Source: Vibrio superstes (GTDB taxonomy: Bacteria > Pseudomonadota > Gammaproteobacteria > Enterobacterales > Vibrionaceae). Taken from it: a stretch of 64,000 nucleotides of DNA. Below, piece after piece: positions 1-10,103 of the stretch (position 1 is the first letter of the stretch; each line of letters opens with the position of its first letter). The notes under the pieces were generated by a model that searched no databases, had not been told where the DNA came from, and worked only from the letters and a program-made list of their open reading frames with translations. The position numbers were made by a program, and so were the translations under genes. Location: the NCBI RefSeq assembly GCF_003569005.1, contig NZ_BCUR01000004.1, positions 1 through 64,000 of the forward strand, read 5' to 3'.

Positions 1-31
1 TTTTCGAGGCTTACCTCTCAAGCGGACGGCC

Positions 32-235
32 ATTCTAGCGATTTGAATCTCAGTGTCAAACACTTTTTTGAATTTATTTTCGAAGAGAAGTTAAACTCAA
101 ATGATTCAGCTACTTAGCCTACTGAAACACTGCGAAGCGTTGTCGCCATTGCCGTGTCAGTGGGGCGCATTATAGAGAGCTGAGTCACATTGGCAAGCCT
201 TTTTTAGCGTTTTTTTTTAATTTATTGTTCTTCGG
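32..235 (-). promoter_or_regulatory. tandem rRNA operon promoters P1 and P2 with UP-like element
   Basis: Reading leftwards, P1 has a -35 TTGCCA (191-196), a 16-nt spacer and a -10 TATAAT (169-174), followed by a GC-rich discriminator (GCGCC) as in stringently controlled rRNA promoters. Just upstream lies a long A-rich tract (about 198-232 read on the minus strand) like an UP element. P2 has -35 TTGACA (54-59), a 16-nt spacer and -10 TAGAAT (32-37). The hemG-trkH neighbours are next to an rRNA operon in E. coli, so a 16S gene is expected just left of the window. The rRNA gene itself is not visible here. Confidence 0.8.
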
Positions 236-266
236 CTATTTTTGCACCACTAGAGGCTAAAAGTGA

Positions 267-803
267 CTATTTTCTATCCATTTCTACCACTTTTTTCGTG
301 AATAAAGAGACCTTTTCCCAGTTGGTATACTCGACCTCTTTACTTGTATCCGTTTCTCCACCCGTCATAGACATAATGAAGCGAATCATAAATTTGTCGA
401 AGAAGTTATAGCGAGGATAACGTAGAGCTCCGGCAAAGACCCCAATTAACGTCGGCTCCCACGGTGATTTCTTTAGAAAGGTTTTAATGTAGGCACTCCC
501 CTCAGGGGTATCTTTACCTTGGTCTTCTTTTCTCGCAGTAAGGTTCACACAGAAGAAAGCCGCATTGACTTGCTCAAGTTGTACTAGGTGCTTTTGAATG
601 AATTGGTACAGTTTCTTGTTCAAGTGCCCATAACGTATTGAAGCACCAATCACTACGCGGTCAAATTTGAGTAAATCCAGCGTATCTATAGAGGCTAGAT
701 CAAAAGACTCACATTCAAATCCTTCTAGTTCGCTCTCTATATGAGCTGATATCTTACGAGTCTGTCCATCGCAAGTGGAATACAATAATGCTGCCTTTTT
801 CAA
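267..803 (-). CDS. hemG: menaquinone-dependent protoporphyrinogen IX oxidase HemG
   Basis: This flavodoxin-like enzyme oxidises protoporphyrinogen IX to protoporphyrin IX, the penultimate step of haem synthesis, passing electrons to the respiratory quinone pool at the inner membrane. The N-terminal ALLYSTCDGQT segment is the FMN phosphate-binding loop, followed by the flavodoxin-type VVIGASIRYGH segment. Length is 178 aa, close to E. coli HemG (181). I chose a TTG start at 801-803: AAGGA lies 7 nt before it (811-815) and translation then begins LKKAALLYST as in the family. A longer ATG start at 902 would add 33 unrelated residues overlapping trkH by 88 nt. It follows trkH by 11 nt, so the two are co-transcribed towards the rRNA operon. 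Confidence 0.92.
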   Translation of the reverse strand: MKKAALLYSTCDGQTRKISAHIESELEGFECESFDLASIDTLDLLKFDRVVIGASIRYGHLNKKLYQFIQKHLVQLEQVNAAFFCVNLTARKEDQGKDTPEGSAYIKTFLKKSPWEPTLIGVFAGALRYPRYNFFDKFMIRFIMSMTGGETDTSKEVEYTNWEKVSLFTKKVVEMDRK

Positions 804-814
804 TGGTTCTTCCT

Positions 815-2272
815 TTAGCTTTTCCAAAATGCAGGAGTAAATAGGATCAATAGTGTGAAGACCTCTAGTCGACCAAACAACATAGAGACCACTAAGACCC
901 ATTTCGCAGAGTCACTTATATCACCGTAATGCAGTGACACCTCACCTAGACCTGGGCCTAGGTTATTTAATGTTGATGCTACCGCTGAGAATGCGGTGAG
1001 TTCGTCCATACCTGTTGCAATCAGAGCCAGCATACAGATAACAAAAACCAACGCATATGCAGAGAAGAAACCCCAAACCGCATCAATAACCCTTGATGAC
1101 AGCGCTTTATTACCCAGCTTGATAGTAAATACGGCTCTAGGGTGAACAAGACGCTTGAGTTCACGAAACCCTTGTAATGTTAATAGCAGTACTCGTATTA
1201 CCTTCATACCACCACCCGTTGAGCCAGCACAGCCTCCTATAAAAGAAGAGAAGAGCAAAAGCACAGGTAAGAACAATGGCCACTCAGCAAAACCCGTAGT
1301 CGTAAATCCAGCAGTTGTGGAGATAGACACACTTTGGAACAAGGCTTGGTCAAAGGCTTCATAGTAAGTGTCGTAGCTATGATGGTTGAGTAGCACTAAG
1401 AAGCAAATCGCGAACAATATGATCTGAACTCCAATAAAGGCTCTAAACTCAGGGTCTTTTAAATAGTACTTAGGATGGACACCACCGGAGGCAAACGCAG
1501 CAAAGTGCAAAGAGTAGTTACACGCAGAGATAAGCAAGAAGACTACAGTGATCATATTCACCGCGTAGCTATCAAAGTAAGCCATGCTCGCATCGTGGGT
1601 AGAGAAGCCACCAATAGCGATGGTTGAAAAACTGTGTCCAACCGCATCAAAGAAAGTCATGCCAGCCATCCAAAAGGCAATGGCACAGGCTACCGTTAAG
1701 CTTAAATAGATATACCAAAGTGCCTTAGCCGTTTCAGCAATCCTCGGAGTCATTTTGCTGTCTTTAACAGGTCCCGGTATTTCTGCGCGATAGAGCTGCA
1801 TGCCACCGATACCTAAGACCGGCAATATAGCCACCGCTAACACGATGATCCCCATACCGCCAAACCACTGTAGGAACTGCCGATAAAAAAGCATTGCTTT
1901 GGGCAATTCATCTAACCCAACAAGCACGGTGGCACCGGTAGTGGTTAATGCAGAGAAGGACTCAAAGAAAGCATCGGCAACACTTACGGCTGCATTGTCG
2001 ATAACAAGAAAAGGAAGGGAGCCTGCGCTGCCGATAACCGTCCAAAACAAAACAACGATAAGAAAGCCATCACGTGCTTTTAAATCTCGCTTGTGATGCC
2101 GATTAGGGAACCAGCAGGCAAAGCCACATATCAACAAAATGACAAAGGTCACCACGAAGGGGACACCTGCACCATCACGATAAATTAGAGCGACCCCTGC
2201 AGGTGCCAACATAGATACGCTAAACAGCGCAAGTAGCAGGCCTACTATTCGAATAATGGAACGAAACTGCAT
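815..2272 (-). CDS. trkH: Trk system potassium uptake channel subunit TrkH
   Basis: Inner-membrane K+ channel/transporter that works with the NAD(H)-binding peripheral subunit TrkA, which is not in this window. The protein is 485 aa (E. coli 483) and almost entirely hydrophobic helices. The four pore-loop selectivity filters are visible in order: TTTGATV, TIAIGGFS, STTAGFTTTGF and TLNNLGPGLG, as expected for the four M1-P-M2 repeats of the SKT superfamily. The GCAGSTGGGMKVIR segment after the third repeat is the gating-loop region. It sits 7 nt after yigZ and 11 nt before hemG, giving the yigZ-trkH-hemG operon order of enterobacteria. Confidence 0.96.
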   Translation of the reverse strand: MQFRSIIRIVGLLLALFSVSMLAPAGVALIYRDGAGVPFVVTFVILLICGFACWFPNRHHKRDLKARDGFLIVVLFWTVIGSAGSLPFLVIDNAAVSVADAFFESFSALTTTGATVLVGLDELPKAMLFYRQFLQWFGGMGIIVLAVAILPVLGIGGMQLYRAEIPGPVKDSKMTPRIAETAKALWYIYLSLTVACAIAFWMAGMTFFDAVGHSFSTIAIGGFSTHDASMAYFDSYAVNMITVVFLLISACNYSLHFAAFASGGVHPKYYLKDPEFRAFIGVQIILFAICFLVLLNHHSYDTYYEAFDQALFQSVSISTTAGFTTTGFAEWPLFLPVLLLFSSFIGGCAGSTGGGMKVIRVLLLTLQGFRELKRLVHPRAVFTIKLGNKALSSRVIDAVWGFFSAYALVFVICMLALIATGMDELTAFSAVASTLNNLGPGLGEVSLHYGDISDSAKWVLVVSMLFGRLEVFTLLILFTPAFWKS

Positions 2273-2279
2273 ACTTGGG

Positions 2280-2897
2280 TTAGCTCATCCTTGAAACTAA
2301 GGCTTTCGCCCCTGTTTTATTAGTCATGGTTTGGATAAAGTCACTTTCGTTGAGGACTTCAATCTCCACAATCAGTTTAGCCTTGATATCGTAGGAGGCT
2401 GAGATTTCCACTGCCTCATACTGCGCCATAATAGACTGAGTTAATGATATGAGAGAGTAATCAACCTCTACTATTAACTGAGTTGTGATTTTCTTTTCGA
2501 TTGTCTCTAGTCGTTTGAGGGCTTGTTGAACCCCTCCACCGTAGGCTTTAACCAGCCCACCAGTGCCTAACCGAATACCACCATAGTATCGAGTCACTAC
2601 TGCAGTAAGCTCGCCCACCCCTGAACCCGTCAACTGAGCCAATATCGGCTTACCTGCAGTACCAGAGGGTTCGCCATCATCGCTGAACCCCCATTTCATT
2701 GAATCCTCAGGACGACCAGCAACAAATGCCCAGCAATTGTGTCTCGCGTCATTATGTTTCGCCTTTATTTCGTCTACAAATGCTTTGGCTTGTTCAATAG
2801 ACGGAGTGTGAGCCAAGTAGGTAATAAACTGACTCTTCTTGATCTCTTCTTCAAAAATCGTCGATTTTGCGGGTACTAGATAAGGAGAGGCATTCAT
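2280..2897 (-). CDS. yigZ: IMPACT/YigZ family protein
   Basis: A 205-aa member of the UPF0029/IMPACT family. The N-terminal IMPACT domain (about residues 15-125) carries the family signature DDGEPSGTAGKPIL followed by VTRYYGGIRLGTGGLVKAY. A smaller ferredoxin-like C-terminal domain follows (about 135-205). Eukaryotic IMPACT regulates GCN2; the bacterial role is not settled, and a ribosome or nucleic-acid related role is usually proposed. It is the first gene of a yigZ-trkH-hemG minus-strand unit, divergent from fadB, so the 197-bp gap at 2898-3094 must carry two promoters. The ATG at 2897 gives the usual family N-terminus. Confidence 0.9.
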   Translation of the reverse strand: MNASPYLVPAKSTIFEEEIKKSQFITYLAHTPSIEQAKAFVDEIKAKHNDARHNCWAFVAGRPEDSMKWGFSDDGEPSGTAGKPILAQLTGSGVGELTAVVTRYYGGIRLGTGGLVKAYGGGVQQALKRLETIEKKITTQLIVEVDYSLISLTQSIMAQYEAVEISASYDIKAKLIVEIEVLNESDFIQTMTNKTGAKALVSRMS

Positions 2898-3032
2898 TAG
2901 ATCTATGTTTTATTTAGGTAATCCTATTAGTTTATCACGAGAACGCATTTCGATTAATAGTGACCGAAGCAACACTTGTTAACAACTTGTTGAACAAATG
3001 TATTGAATTTTACTTGGTAACTCGTCAAACTT

Positions 3033-3049
3033 AACTGGTCTTACCACGA
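3033..3049. promoter_or_regulatory. FadR operator candidate upstream of fadBA
   Basis: The 17-mer AACTGGTCTTACCACGA contains the near-palindromic core TGGTCnnACCA of FadR sites (E. coli consensus AgCTGGTCCGAcCAGtT). It lies 46 nt before the fadB ATG, where FadR would repress beta-oxidation genes when long-chain acyl-CoA is absent. I found it by eye; no score was computed, and the right half is imperfect after ACCA. Confidence 0.65.
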
Positions 3050-3094
3050 TCTTTAGCTCGCCTATAAGGCTGACCCGACTCATGGAGAACACGG

Positions 3095-5266
3095 ATGATC
3101 TATCAAGCAGAGACCCTCACGGTCAAACAACATCAAGATGGCATAGCCGAAATATGCTTTAGTGGGGCGAACTCCGTCAATAAGCTCGACCTTAAAACAC
3201 TAGAATCCCTTGATATTGGCATTAAGTCATTACAACAACTTAAAGACCTCAAGGGTGTGGTTGTTACAAGTGATAAAGAAGCCTTTATTGTTGGAGCTGA
3301 CATTACCGAGTTTCTTGGGCTTTTTGCCAAGCCAAAAGAAGAGCTAAGTCAGTGGCTACAATTCGCCAACTCCATCTTTAATAACCTTGAAGACTTACCT
3401 GTTCCCACCATTTCAGTCATTAAAGGACATGCTCTTGGTGGAGGGTGTGAGGCCATTCTAGCGACAGATTTCCGCTTAGCCGATAAGACAGCCAACATTG
3501 GATTACCGGAAACCAAACTAGGGATAATGCCCGGATTTGGTGGAACCGTTCGACTACCGCGCCTGATTGGTGCTGACAGTGCAATGGAAATCATTACCGC
3601 TGGCAGTTCAAAGCGAGCGGAGCAATTACTAAAAATAGGCTTAATCGATGCCATTGTAGATACAGACAAACTGTTTGATTCTGCTGTATCGCTTATTCAT
3701 GACGCCAATCGCGGTGCTATTGACTGGCAGGCTCGTCGCAAACAAAAAACCTCACCACTAGGTCTAGGCAAGCTAGAAGCCATGATGAGCTTTACTACCG
3801 CCAAAGGTCTTGTTGCTCAAAAGGCTGGTCCTCACTACCCCGCACCCATGATGGCCGTTAAAACCATTGAAAGTGCCGCGAGGTTTGGTCGCGATGAAGC
3901 ACTCACTATAGAAAGAGAAAACTTCATAACTCTAACTCAAACAGAGGTCGCAACTTCACTAGTAGGGCTATTCCTAAACGACCAATATATAAAAGGTCTA
4001 GCCAAGAAAGCAGCCAAAGCATCGAACACACCTACCGAGCGAGCAGGCGTGCTTGGTGCAGGTATTATGGGTGGCGGTATCGCCTACCAATCCGCACTCA
4101 AGGGCGTTCCTGTACTAATGAAGGACATTGCACAGCCCTCTTTAGACCTAGGTTTAGATGAAGCCTCTAAGTTGCTGAATAGTCGTCTACAACGAGGACG
4201 TATTAAGGCAGATAAAGTAGCTAAGGTTCTCACCTCTATTACACCTAGCCTTCACTACGCAGGTATTGAACAAGCTGATGTGATTATTGAAGCTGTAGTA
4301 GAAAACCCTAAAGTCAAAGCAAGTGTTCTAGCTGAGGTAGAGCAATACGCAGATACTGACGCCGTAATTACCTCTAACACCAGCACCATTCCTATCAACC
4401 TCTTGGCCAAATCATTAGAACGCCCAGAAAACTTCTGCGGTATGCACTTCTTTAACCCTGTGCATCGAATGCCTCTAGTGGAAATCATTCGTGGAGAGAA
4501 AACCTCTGATGAGACCATTAATCGCGTTGTGGCTTATGCCGCCAAAATGGGTAAATCACCTATCGTGGTCAATGACTGTCCAGGGTTCTTTGTAAACCGT
4601 GTCCTATTCCCGTATTTCAATGGGTTTAGTCAGCTAGTCAACGATGGTGCTGACTTTCAGCACGTCGATAAAGTGATGGAACGTCAATTTGGTTGGCCAA
4701 TGGGACCTGCCTATTTGCTAGACGTAGTTGGACTGGATACCGCGCATCACGCTCAGCAAGTGATGGCCAGTGGATTCCCTGAGCGAATGGCAAAGCAAGG
4801 TAATGACGCCATTGATGTTCTATTTGAGCAACAACGTTATGGCCAAAAAAATGGAGCGGGTTTCTACGAATATCAACCTGATAGAAAAGGTAAGCCTAAG
4901 AAGTCCTTTAACCCAGACGTTAGTGAGTACTTAGCTACTCTAAACGCACCAAACAAACAGTTCAGTGATGAAGAGGTACTTCATCGTATGATGATTCCTA
5001 TGATCAACGAGGTGGTGTTGTGTCTTGAGGAGAACATTATTGCCTCGCCGCAAGAAGCGGATATGGCTCTGGTATACGGCTTAGGTTTCCCACCATTTAG
5101 AGGGGGTGTATTCCGTTACCTAGACAGCTTAGGAATCAAAAATTACCTGGCGTTATGTGAACAGTATCAATCACTAGGCCCACTGTATAAAGCACCACAA
5201 CTGCTTTACTCAATGGCCGATTCTGGCGATAGCTTTTACGCAAACCAACAAGCCACCAGCGTGTAA
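3095..5266 (+). CDS. fadB: fatty acid oxidation complex subunit alpha FadB
   Basis: Multifunctional enzyme of aerobic beta-oxidation: enoyl-CoA hydratase/isomerase in the N-terminal third and L-3-hydroxyacyl-CoA dehydrogenase in the rest. It is 723 aa (E. coli 729). The hydratase acid pair falls at the E. coli positions: E119 in [10 protein letters not shown] and E139 in GLPETKLG. The NAD-binding loop [10 protein letters not shown] starts the dehydrogenase part near residue 320, and the catalytic histidine is in [19 protein letters not shown] lies 8 nt before the ATG. It is followed 20 nt later by fadA, forming the alpha2-beta2 complex operon, with a FadR-like operator upstream. Confidence 0.97.
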   Translation: MIYQAETLTVKQHQDGIAEICFSGANSVNKLDLKTLESLDIGIKSLQQLKDLKGVVVTSDKEAFIVGADITEFLGLFAKPKEELSQWLQFANSIFNNLEDLPVPTISVIKGHALGGGCEAILATDFRLADKTANIGLPETKLGIMPGFGGTVRLPRLIGADSAMEIITAGSSKRAEQLLKIGLIDAIVDTDKLFDSAVSLIHDANRGAIDWQARRKQKTSPLGLGKLEAMMSFTTAKGLVAQKAGPHYPAPMMAVKTIESAARFGRDEALTIERENFITLTQTEVATSLVGLFLNDQYIKGLAKKAAKASNTPTERAGVLGAGIMGGGIAYQSALKGVPVLMKDIAQPSLDLGLDEASKLLNSRLQRGRIKADKVAKVLTSITPSLHYAGIEQADVIIEAVVENPKVKASVLAEVEQYADTDAVITSNTSTIPINLLAKSLERPENFCGMHFFNPVHRMPLVEIIRGEKTSDETINRVVAYAAKMGKSPIVVNDCPGFFVNRVLFPYFNGFSQLVNDGADFQHVDKVMERQFGWPMGPAYLLDVVGLDTAHHAQQVMASGFPERMAKQGNDAIDVLFEQQRYGQKNGAGFYEYQPDRKGKPKKSFNPDVSEYLATLNAPNKQFSDEEVLHRMMIPMINEVVLCLEENIIASPQEADMALVYGLGFPPFRGGVFRYLDSLGIKNYLALCEQYQSLGPLYKAPQLLYSMADSGDSFYANQQATSV

Positions 5267-5283
5267 TCAATAAGAGGGATTAG

Positions 5284-6450
<1,167 letters not shown>

Positions 6451-6464
6451 CCCTCCCTCTACAT

Positions 6465-6490
6465 GCGGCTCTAACATTGGTTAGAGTCGC
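6465..6490 (+). terminator. stem-loop after fadA, possible terminator
   Basis: An 11-bp stem (6465-6475 with 6480-6490) with the loop ATTG lies 15 nt after the fadA stop. No T-tract follows, so it may protect or process the 3' end rather than terminate by itself. Confidence 0.35.
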
Positions 6491-6627
6491 ACCTCCACTC
6501 AGATCATAAATTAACCACAATTAATGCGCAAAATGCATACTTAAAATGATAACAAATCATTTTTTTTATTGGTAAATAGTCTCTAAACTTATCAGCAATC
6601 AAGCACGTTAACCCTTTGGAGTTACTA

Positions 6628-7611
6628 ATGTTTAAAGCACTTGTTCTAAACCAAGAAGACAAAAAAACCCTTGCTGCTATCGAGCAGGTTGATGAATCAC
6701 TATTACCAGAAGGTGATGTAGAAATCGCAGTAGATTACTCATCTCTAAACTACAAAGATGGTCTAGCGATTACGGGTAAGGGCAAAATCATTCGTAACTT
6801 CCCTATGGTTCCAGGTATCGATCTCGTCGGTACAGTGACAACTTCTGACGATGCTCGCTACCAAACTGGTGACAAAGTCGTACTCACTGGTTGGGGCGTA
6901 GGTGAAAACCATTGGGGTGGCATGTCAGAAAAAGCACGCCTTAAAGGGGATTGGCTGGTACCGCTAGTAGACGGTTTATCTGGTCAGCAAGCAATGAGTA
7001 TTGGTACTGCGGGTTTCACCGCAATGCTTTGTGTACAAGCTATCGTTGATGGTGGTGTAAAGCCTGAAGACGGTGAAATTTTAGTAACCGGCGCTAGCGG
7101 TGGTGTAGGCAGCGTAGCCGTAACCCTACTAAACCAACTTGGGTATTCAGTGGCAGCAGTAACTGGCCGTGCATCTCAAAATGGTGACCTGCTGAAAAGC
7201 CTAGGTGCTTCTCGCATCGTTGAGCGCTCTGAATTTGCAGAACCTGCGAAACCACTAGAACGTCAAGTATGGGCTGCAGCGGTAGATACTGTAGGTAGCA
7301 ATATGCTGGCTAAAGTACTAGCACAGACTAACTACAACGGCGTTGTAGCAGCATGTGGTCTTGCAGGAGGATTCGACCTTCCGACCTCAGTGATGCCATT
7401 TATCTTGCGTAACGTGCGCTTGCAAGGTGTTGACTCTGTAATGTGCCCAAGAGAAAAACGCATTCAAGCTTGGGAGCGTTTAGTGGAACTGCTTCCTGCA
7501 TCATACTTTGAGCAAGCCACTAAGCTCATTAATCTTGAAGATGCTATTCAAGCAGCCAATGACATCACCAATGGCCAAATCACTGGTCGTGTTGTGATTA
7601 AAGTAAGTTAG
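6628..7611 (+). CDS. acuI: acrylyl-CoA reductase (NADPH) AcuI/YhdH family
   Basis: Zinc-independent medium-chain dehydrogenase/reductase. Family members reduce the toxic intermediate acrylyl-CoA to propionyl-CoA with NADPH, relevant to DMSP/acrylate or 3-hydroxypropionate metabolism. The 327-aa protein matches YhdH along its length: SSLNYKDGLAITGKGKIIRNFPM near the N-terminus, LTGWGVGENHWGG, and the dinucleotide-binding VTGASGGVGSVAV. I chose the ATG at 6628 because GGAG (6618-6621) precedes it by 6 nt and it gives the family N-terminus MFKALVL; an in-frame TTG at 6616 overlaps the ribosome binding site. It is a single gene, convergent with the LysR gene downstream. Substrate is inferred from family only. 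Confidence 0.88.
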   Translation: MFKALVLNQEDKKTLAAIEQVDESLLPEGDVEIAVDYSSLNYKDGLAITGKGKIIRNFPMVPGIDLVGTVTTSDDARYQTGDKVVLTGWGVGENHWGGMSEKARLKGDWLVPLVDGLSGQQAMSIGTAGFTAMLCVQAIVDGGVKPEDGEILVTGASGGVGSVAVTLLNQLGYSVAAVTGRASQNGDLLKSLGASRIVERSEFAEPAKPLERQVWAAAVDTVGSNMLAKVLAQTNYNGVVAACGLAGGFDLPTSVMPFILRNVRLQGVDSVMCPREKRIQAWERLVELLPASYFEQATKLINLEDAIQAANDITNGQITGRVVIKVS

Positions 7612-7632
7612 ATTGCTGGGGGCAGCATTCTA

Positions 7633-7660
7633 TAAGCCAGCGAAGAGATTCGCTGGCTTA
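7633..7660. terminator. bidirectional stem-loop between acuI and lysR
   Basis: A perfect 12-bp stem (7633-7644 with 7649-7660) closed by GAGA lies between two convergent genes and overlaps the lysR stop codon. T-tracts are weak on both sides. Confidence 0.6.
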
Positions 7661-8599
7661 CTCCAACCCTAAATCCATAACCCTCTTTTCAATTAACCTT
7701 CCACATTCATTCTTTAGTATCCCTCGCAACCACCTTTGCGCCGGAGATGTATCGCATCTCGAATGCCAGATAAGAGAATAATCAAAGGGAGTAAATTCAA
7801 ATGGTAGGGGCTTTATCACTAAGTTATGTCTTTCTGATACCAGATAAGCCAAATCGGCAGGAACGGTAATCACCAAAGGTAAGCGATCAACAATCGCTAG
7901 TGCTGCTTCTAAATGATATGCGCGCATGATCAAATTCATTGAGCCATGAGGCTGCAAACTGTCATCAATCAGAGATTTAACACCATCACTAATCGCTATC
8001 ATGGCGTGAGGCAATGTCAAAAAGTCATCGATACTCAAAGGCTTATCCACTAACGGATGATGCGTTGATAGTAAACAAGTAACGCCCACTTTACCGAGTA
8101 CTTCTCTACGCAAAGGCACCATTTCTGAAACGGCTCGGCAGATAGCCATGTCCGCTCTTTCTGCAGTTAATTGATGATAGATGTTGTCATGCTGTAGTGG
8201 CTGAAAGTCCAAGGAGATATTTGGCGCTTCTTCATAGATCTTAGGTAGCGCAAACGGCAGTATGGTTTGCATTGCATAGTCAGTGGTAGCGACCACAAAG
8301 CGTTGCGTGCACTGTGAGGGATCAAAGTCTGTGGGAGTGAGTAGATCCCTTATAGCTTCTAGCGGAAACTGAATCTGTTCGTTTACTAATAATGCTTTTT
8401 CTGTGGCTATGAGGTTTTGTCCATTGCGAGTAAACAGTGGATCATTTAACAGCTCTCTTAGTCGTCCCAACACACGACTCATTGCCGACTGGCTGAGATT
8501 AAGCCGAAGGGCTGCTCGACTCACACTTCCCTCTTCTACCAAAACCCTTAACGCGATCAATAGATTAAGATCTCTGCGATAAATATCTTCTAGTTCCAT
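7658..8599 (-). CDS. LysR-family transcriptional regulator
   Basis: 313-aa LysR-type regulator. The N-terminal winged helix-turn-helix (about residues 8-67) reads DLNLLIALRVLVEEGSVSRA followed by the recognition helix LNLSQSAMSRVLGRLRE. The substrate-binding-protein-like effector domain occupies about 95-300. The N-terminus DLNLL resembles the NodD/PcpR-like branch. The target is unknown: the gene is convergent with acuI and its upstream region (8600-8896) is shared with a divergent tusA and with a putative minus-strand small RNA. The effector ligand cannot be read from the sequence. Confidence 0.88.
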   Translation of the reverse strand: MELEDIYRRDLNLLIALRVLVEEGSVSRAALRLNLSQSAMSRVLGRLRELLNDPLFTRNGQNLIATEKALLVNEQIQFPLEAIRDLLTPTDFDPSQCTQRFVVATTDYAMQTILPFALPKIYEEAPNISLDFQPLQHDNIYHQLTAERADMAICRAVSEMVPLRREVLGKVGVTCLLSTHHPLVDKPLSIDDFLTLPHAMIAISDGVKSLIDDSLQPHGSMNLIMRAYHLEAALAIVDRLPLVITVPADLAYLVSERHNLVIKPLPFEFTPFDYSLIWHSRCDTSPAQRWLRGILKNECGRLIEKRVMDLGLE

Positions 8600-8698
8600 G
8601 TAACCTCAAACACCAACAAAGCTTATTGTTTTATAGTATCAGTTAAGTGAATTCGTGTTTACAAATAACCAACTTGGGTAGGATACTGAATTTTAGAC

Positions 8699-8724
8699 AA
8701 AAAAATCCCGCATCGGAGTGCGGG
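8699..8724 (-). terminator. rho-independent terminator, minus strand, upstream of lysR
   Basis: Stem CCCGCA/TGCGGG (8707-8712 with 8719-8724), loop of 6 nt, followed on the minus strand by seven T (8699-8705). No annotated minus-strand gene lies upstream of it, so it either ends an independent small transcript or insulates lysR. Confidence 0.7.
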
Positions 8725-8797
8725 GAAGCCCAAGAAAAAGGGATAGTGTCGGAATATCTGTTCAACTCAACTGTTATCAAGTTGTTAAATCTAAGTT
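8699..8797 (-). ncRNA. putative small RNA between tusA and lysR
   Basis: A minus-strand promoter-like pair, TTGGCA (8827-8832), 17-nt spacer, TATTGT (8804-8809), predicts a start near 8797. A rho-independent terminator with a seven-T tract ends at 8699. The predicted transcript is about 99 nt, has no convincing open reading frame, and is followed 100 nt later by lysR on the same strand. I do not recognise it as a named Vibrio sRNA. It could instead be an insulated 5' fragment of a lysR leader. Confidence 0.4.
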
Positions 8798-8896
8798 AAA
8801 TTAACAATACACCCTAAGCTGAAGATTGCCAAGTTGATATTGAATATTTTTTATACTCGAGTATGATCGCGGTCTCATTTTTTGGGAGAGGAAGCT

Positions 8897-9145
8897 ATGT
8901 CGTTTAATCCAGAAGTTGCAAATCACATCCTAGAGGCAGAGGGTTTACGCTGCCCAGAGCCCGTTATGATGGTTAGAAAGACCATTCGTAATATGCAAGA
9001 TGGCGAAGTATTGCTAGTTAAAGCGGACGACCCTTCTACAGTGCGCGATATTCCAAGCTTCTGTCGCTTCATGGATCATCAGTTAATCGCTGAAAAGACC
9101 GACGCAGCCCCATTTGAATATCTAATAAAAAAAGGGCTGGCTTAA
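8897..9145 (+). CDS. tusA: sulfurtransferase TusA
   Basis: Small sulfur carrier (82 aa; E. coli 81) that accepts persulfide sulfur from the cysteine desulfurase IscS and relays it through TusBCD/TusE to MnmA for 2-thiolation of tRNA wobble uridine. The active Cys is C19 in the family motif [13 protein letters not shown], at the same position as in E. coli. The ATG at 8897 follows GGGAGAGGAAG with good spacing; an in-frame TTG at 8882 lies inside that ribosome binding region. It stands alone, convergent with mneA (gap 10 nt). Confidence 0.94.
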   Translation: MSFNPEVANHILEAEGLRCPEPVMMVRKTIRNMQDGEVLLVKADDPSTVRDIPSFCRFMDHQLIAEKTDAAPFEYLIKKGLA

Positions 9146-9155
9146 TCTTGCCTCT

Positions 9156-9710
9156 TTAGTAAATGGCTGCGCTTACCGCAAGTATTGCAAACAGTGCAGC
9201 AGTTACCTTTCTGATCATTGCCAGTGGCAAGCGCTCTGCCGACAACTTACCAATAAGTACCACAGGTACATTTGCCAACAACATACCTAGTGTGGTTCCC
9301 AGCACCACCAGCATTAATGCATCCGCATATTGTGCACCAAGAATAGAGGTGGCGATTTGCGTTTTATCACCTATTTCTGCGATGAAAAATGCAATAAAAC
9401 TAGCCACAAAGGGGCCTCTTCCTGATATCGACTCATCTTCATCTAACTTATCTGGAATCAACACCCACAAAGCCATTGCGATAAAACTAATCACCACAGC
9501 CCATCTCAATACTTGTGGACTGAGTAGATCTGAAACTAAGACGCCTAACCAAGCAGCAACGGCATGATTGGCAATCGTTGCCAAGAATATGGCGGCAATT
9601 ATAGGAACTGGCTTTCGATAGCGACTGGCCAACAATAGCGACAAAAGTTGAGTTTTATCACCAATTTCCGCCAAGGCAACGGTAGTGATAGAGATAGCTA
9701 AAACGCTCAA
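9156..9710 (-). CDS. mneA: Mn2+ exporter MneA (TMEM165/GDT1, UPF0016 family)
   Basis: Inner-membrane cation exporter. The Vibrio cholerae homologue MneA exports manganese. Both halves carry the family motif E-x-G-D-K-T (ALAEIGDKTQ near residue 15 and FIAEIGDKTQ near residue 115), giving two inverted three-helix repeats. I prefer a TTG start at 9708-9710 (184 aa, starting [M]SVLAISITTVALAEIGDK), since the upstream in-frame residues are proline- and glycine-rich and unlike the family. An ATG at 9776 would give 206 aa. A yybP-ykoY riboswitch lies upstream, which supports manganese as the regulator and probable substrate. The gene is convergent with tusA. Confidence 0.9.
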   Translation of the reverse strand: MSVLAISITTVALAEIGDKTQLLSLLLASRYRKPVPIIAAIFLATIANHAVAAWLGVLVSDLLSPQVLRWAVVISFIAMALWVLIPDKLDEDESISGRGPFVASFIAFFIAEIGDKTQIATSILGAQYADALMLVVLGTTLGMLLANVPVVLIGKLSAERLPLAMIRKVTAALFAILAVSAAIY

Positions 9711-9723
9711 AGGATTCTCGATA

Positions 9724-9767
9724 GGCGGGGGAAATACAAACCAATAGACAAGCTTCACTCCCCCACC
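9724..9767 (-). promoter_or_regulatory. leader stem-loop between Mn riboswitch and mneA
   Basis: On the minus strand GGTGGGGGA (9759-9767) can pair with TCCCCCGCC (9724-9732), a 9-bp GC-rich stem including one G-U pair. It encloses the purine-rich GGGGGAG that would otherwise act as a ribosome binding site. It may be part of the expression platform of the upstream riboswitch, or simply coding if the ATG at 9776 is used. Confidence 0.4.
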
Positions 9768-9782
9768 ATGGTTCATGAATCT

Positions 9783-9900
9783 TGTCTAAGGTCTTGCTAA
9801 ACACTAGGTCTCGAACGCCATGATGATTTTGCATCAATTATGTTGACGGACGAACCGGACAAAAGAGTTGTCGCGGTAAGCTACTCCCCAAAGACGGCGC
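9783..9900 (-). promoter_or_regulatory. yybP-ykoY manganese riboswitch upstream of mneA
   Basis: The minus strand carries the conserved yybP-ykoY landmarks in order: GGGGAGTAGC (within 9880-9889), GTCAACATA (about 9837-9845), GAGACC (about 9806-9812) and AGCAAGACC (about 9791-9799). The family binds Mn2+ at the junction of two coaxial helices and switches on manganese export genes. Its position just upstream of an UPF0016 exporter is a classical pairing. Boundaries are approximate. Confidence 0.88.
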
Positions 9901-10103
9901 GATTTTAATAATCCAATATAAAAAAAGCAACCCTAAACTACGCTCAATGAGTGTGGCTTGAACACCCTATTTCTGCGCAAACCGCCCCTCCCTTCATCAG
10001 CATTGTGATTTAATACCTTGGAGGAGTTTTTAGTTATTTCTCTTCATGACAACCAAAACTCTTCTACCCTTGATAATACGCTCAACAGATTTCAAGGATG
10101 ATT

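Noticed and set aside
804..902. Longer hemG starting at ATG 902
   Set aside because: The extra residues overlap trkH, are not family-like, and a TTG at 801-803 has a well-placed AAGGA.
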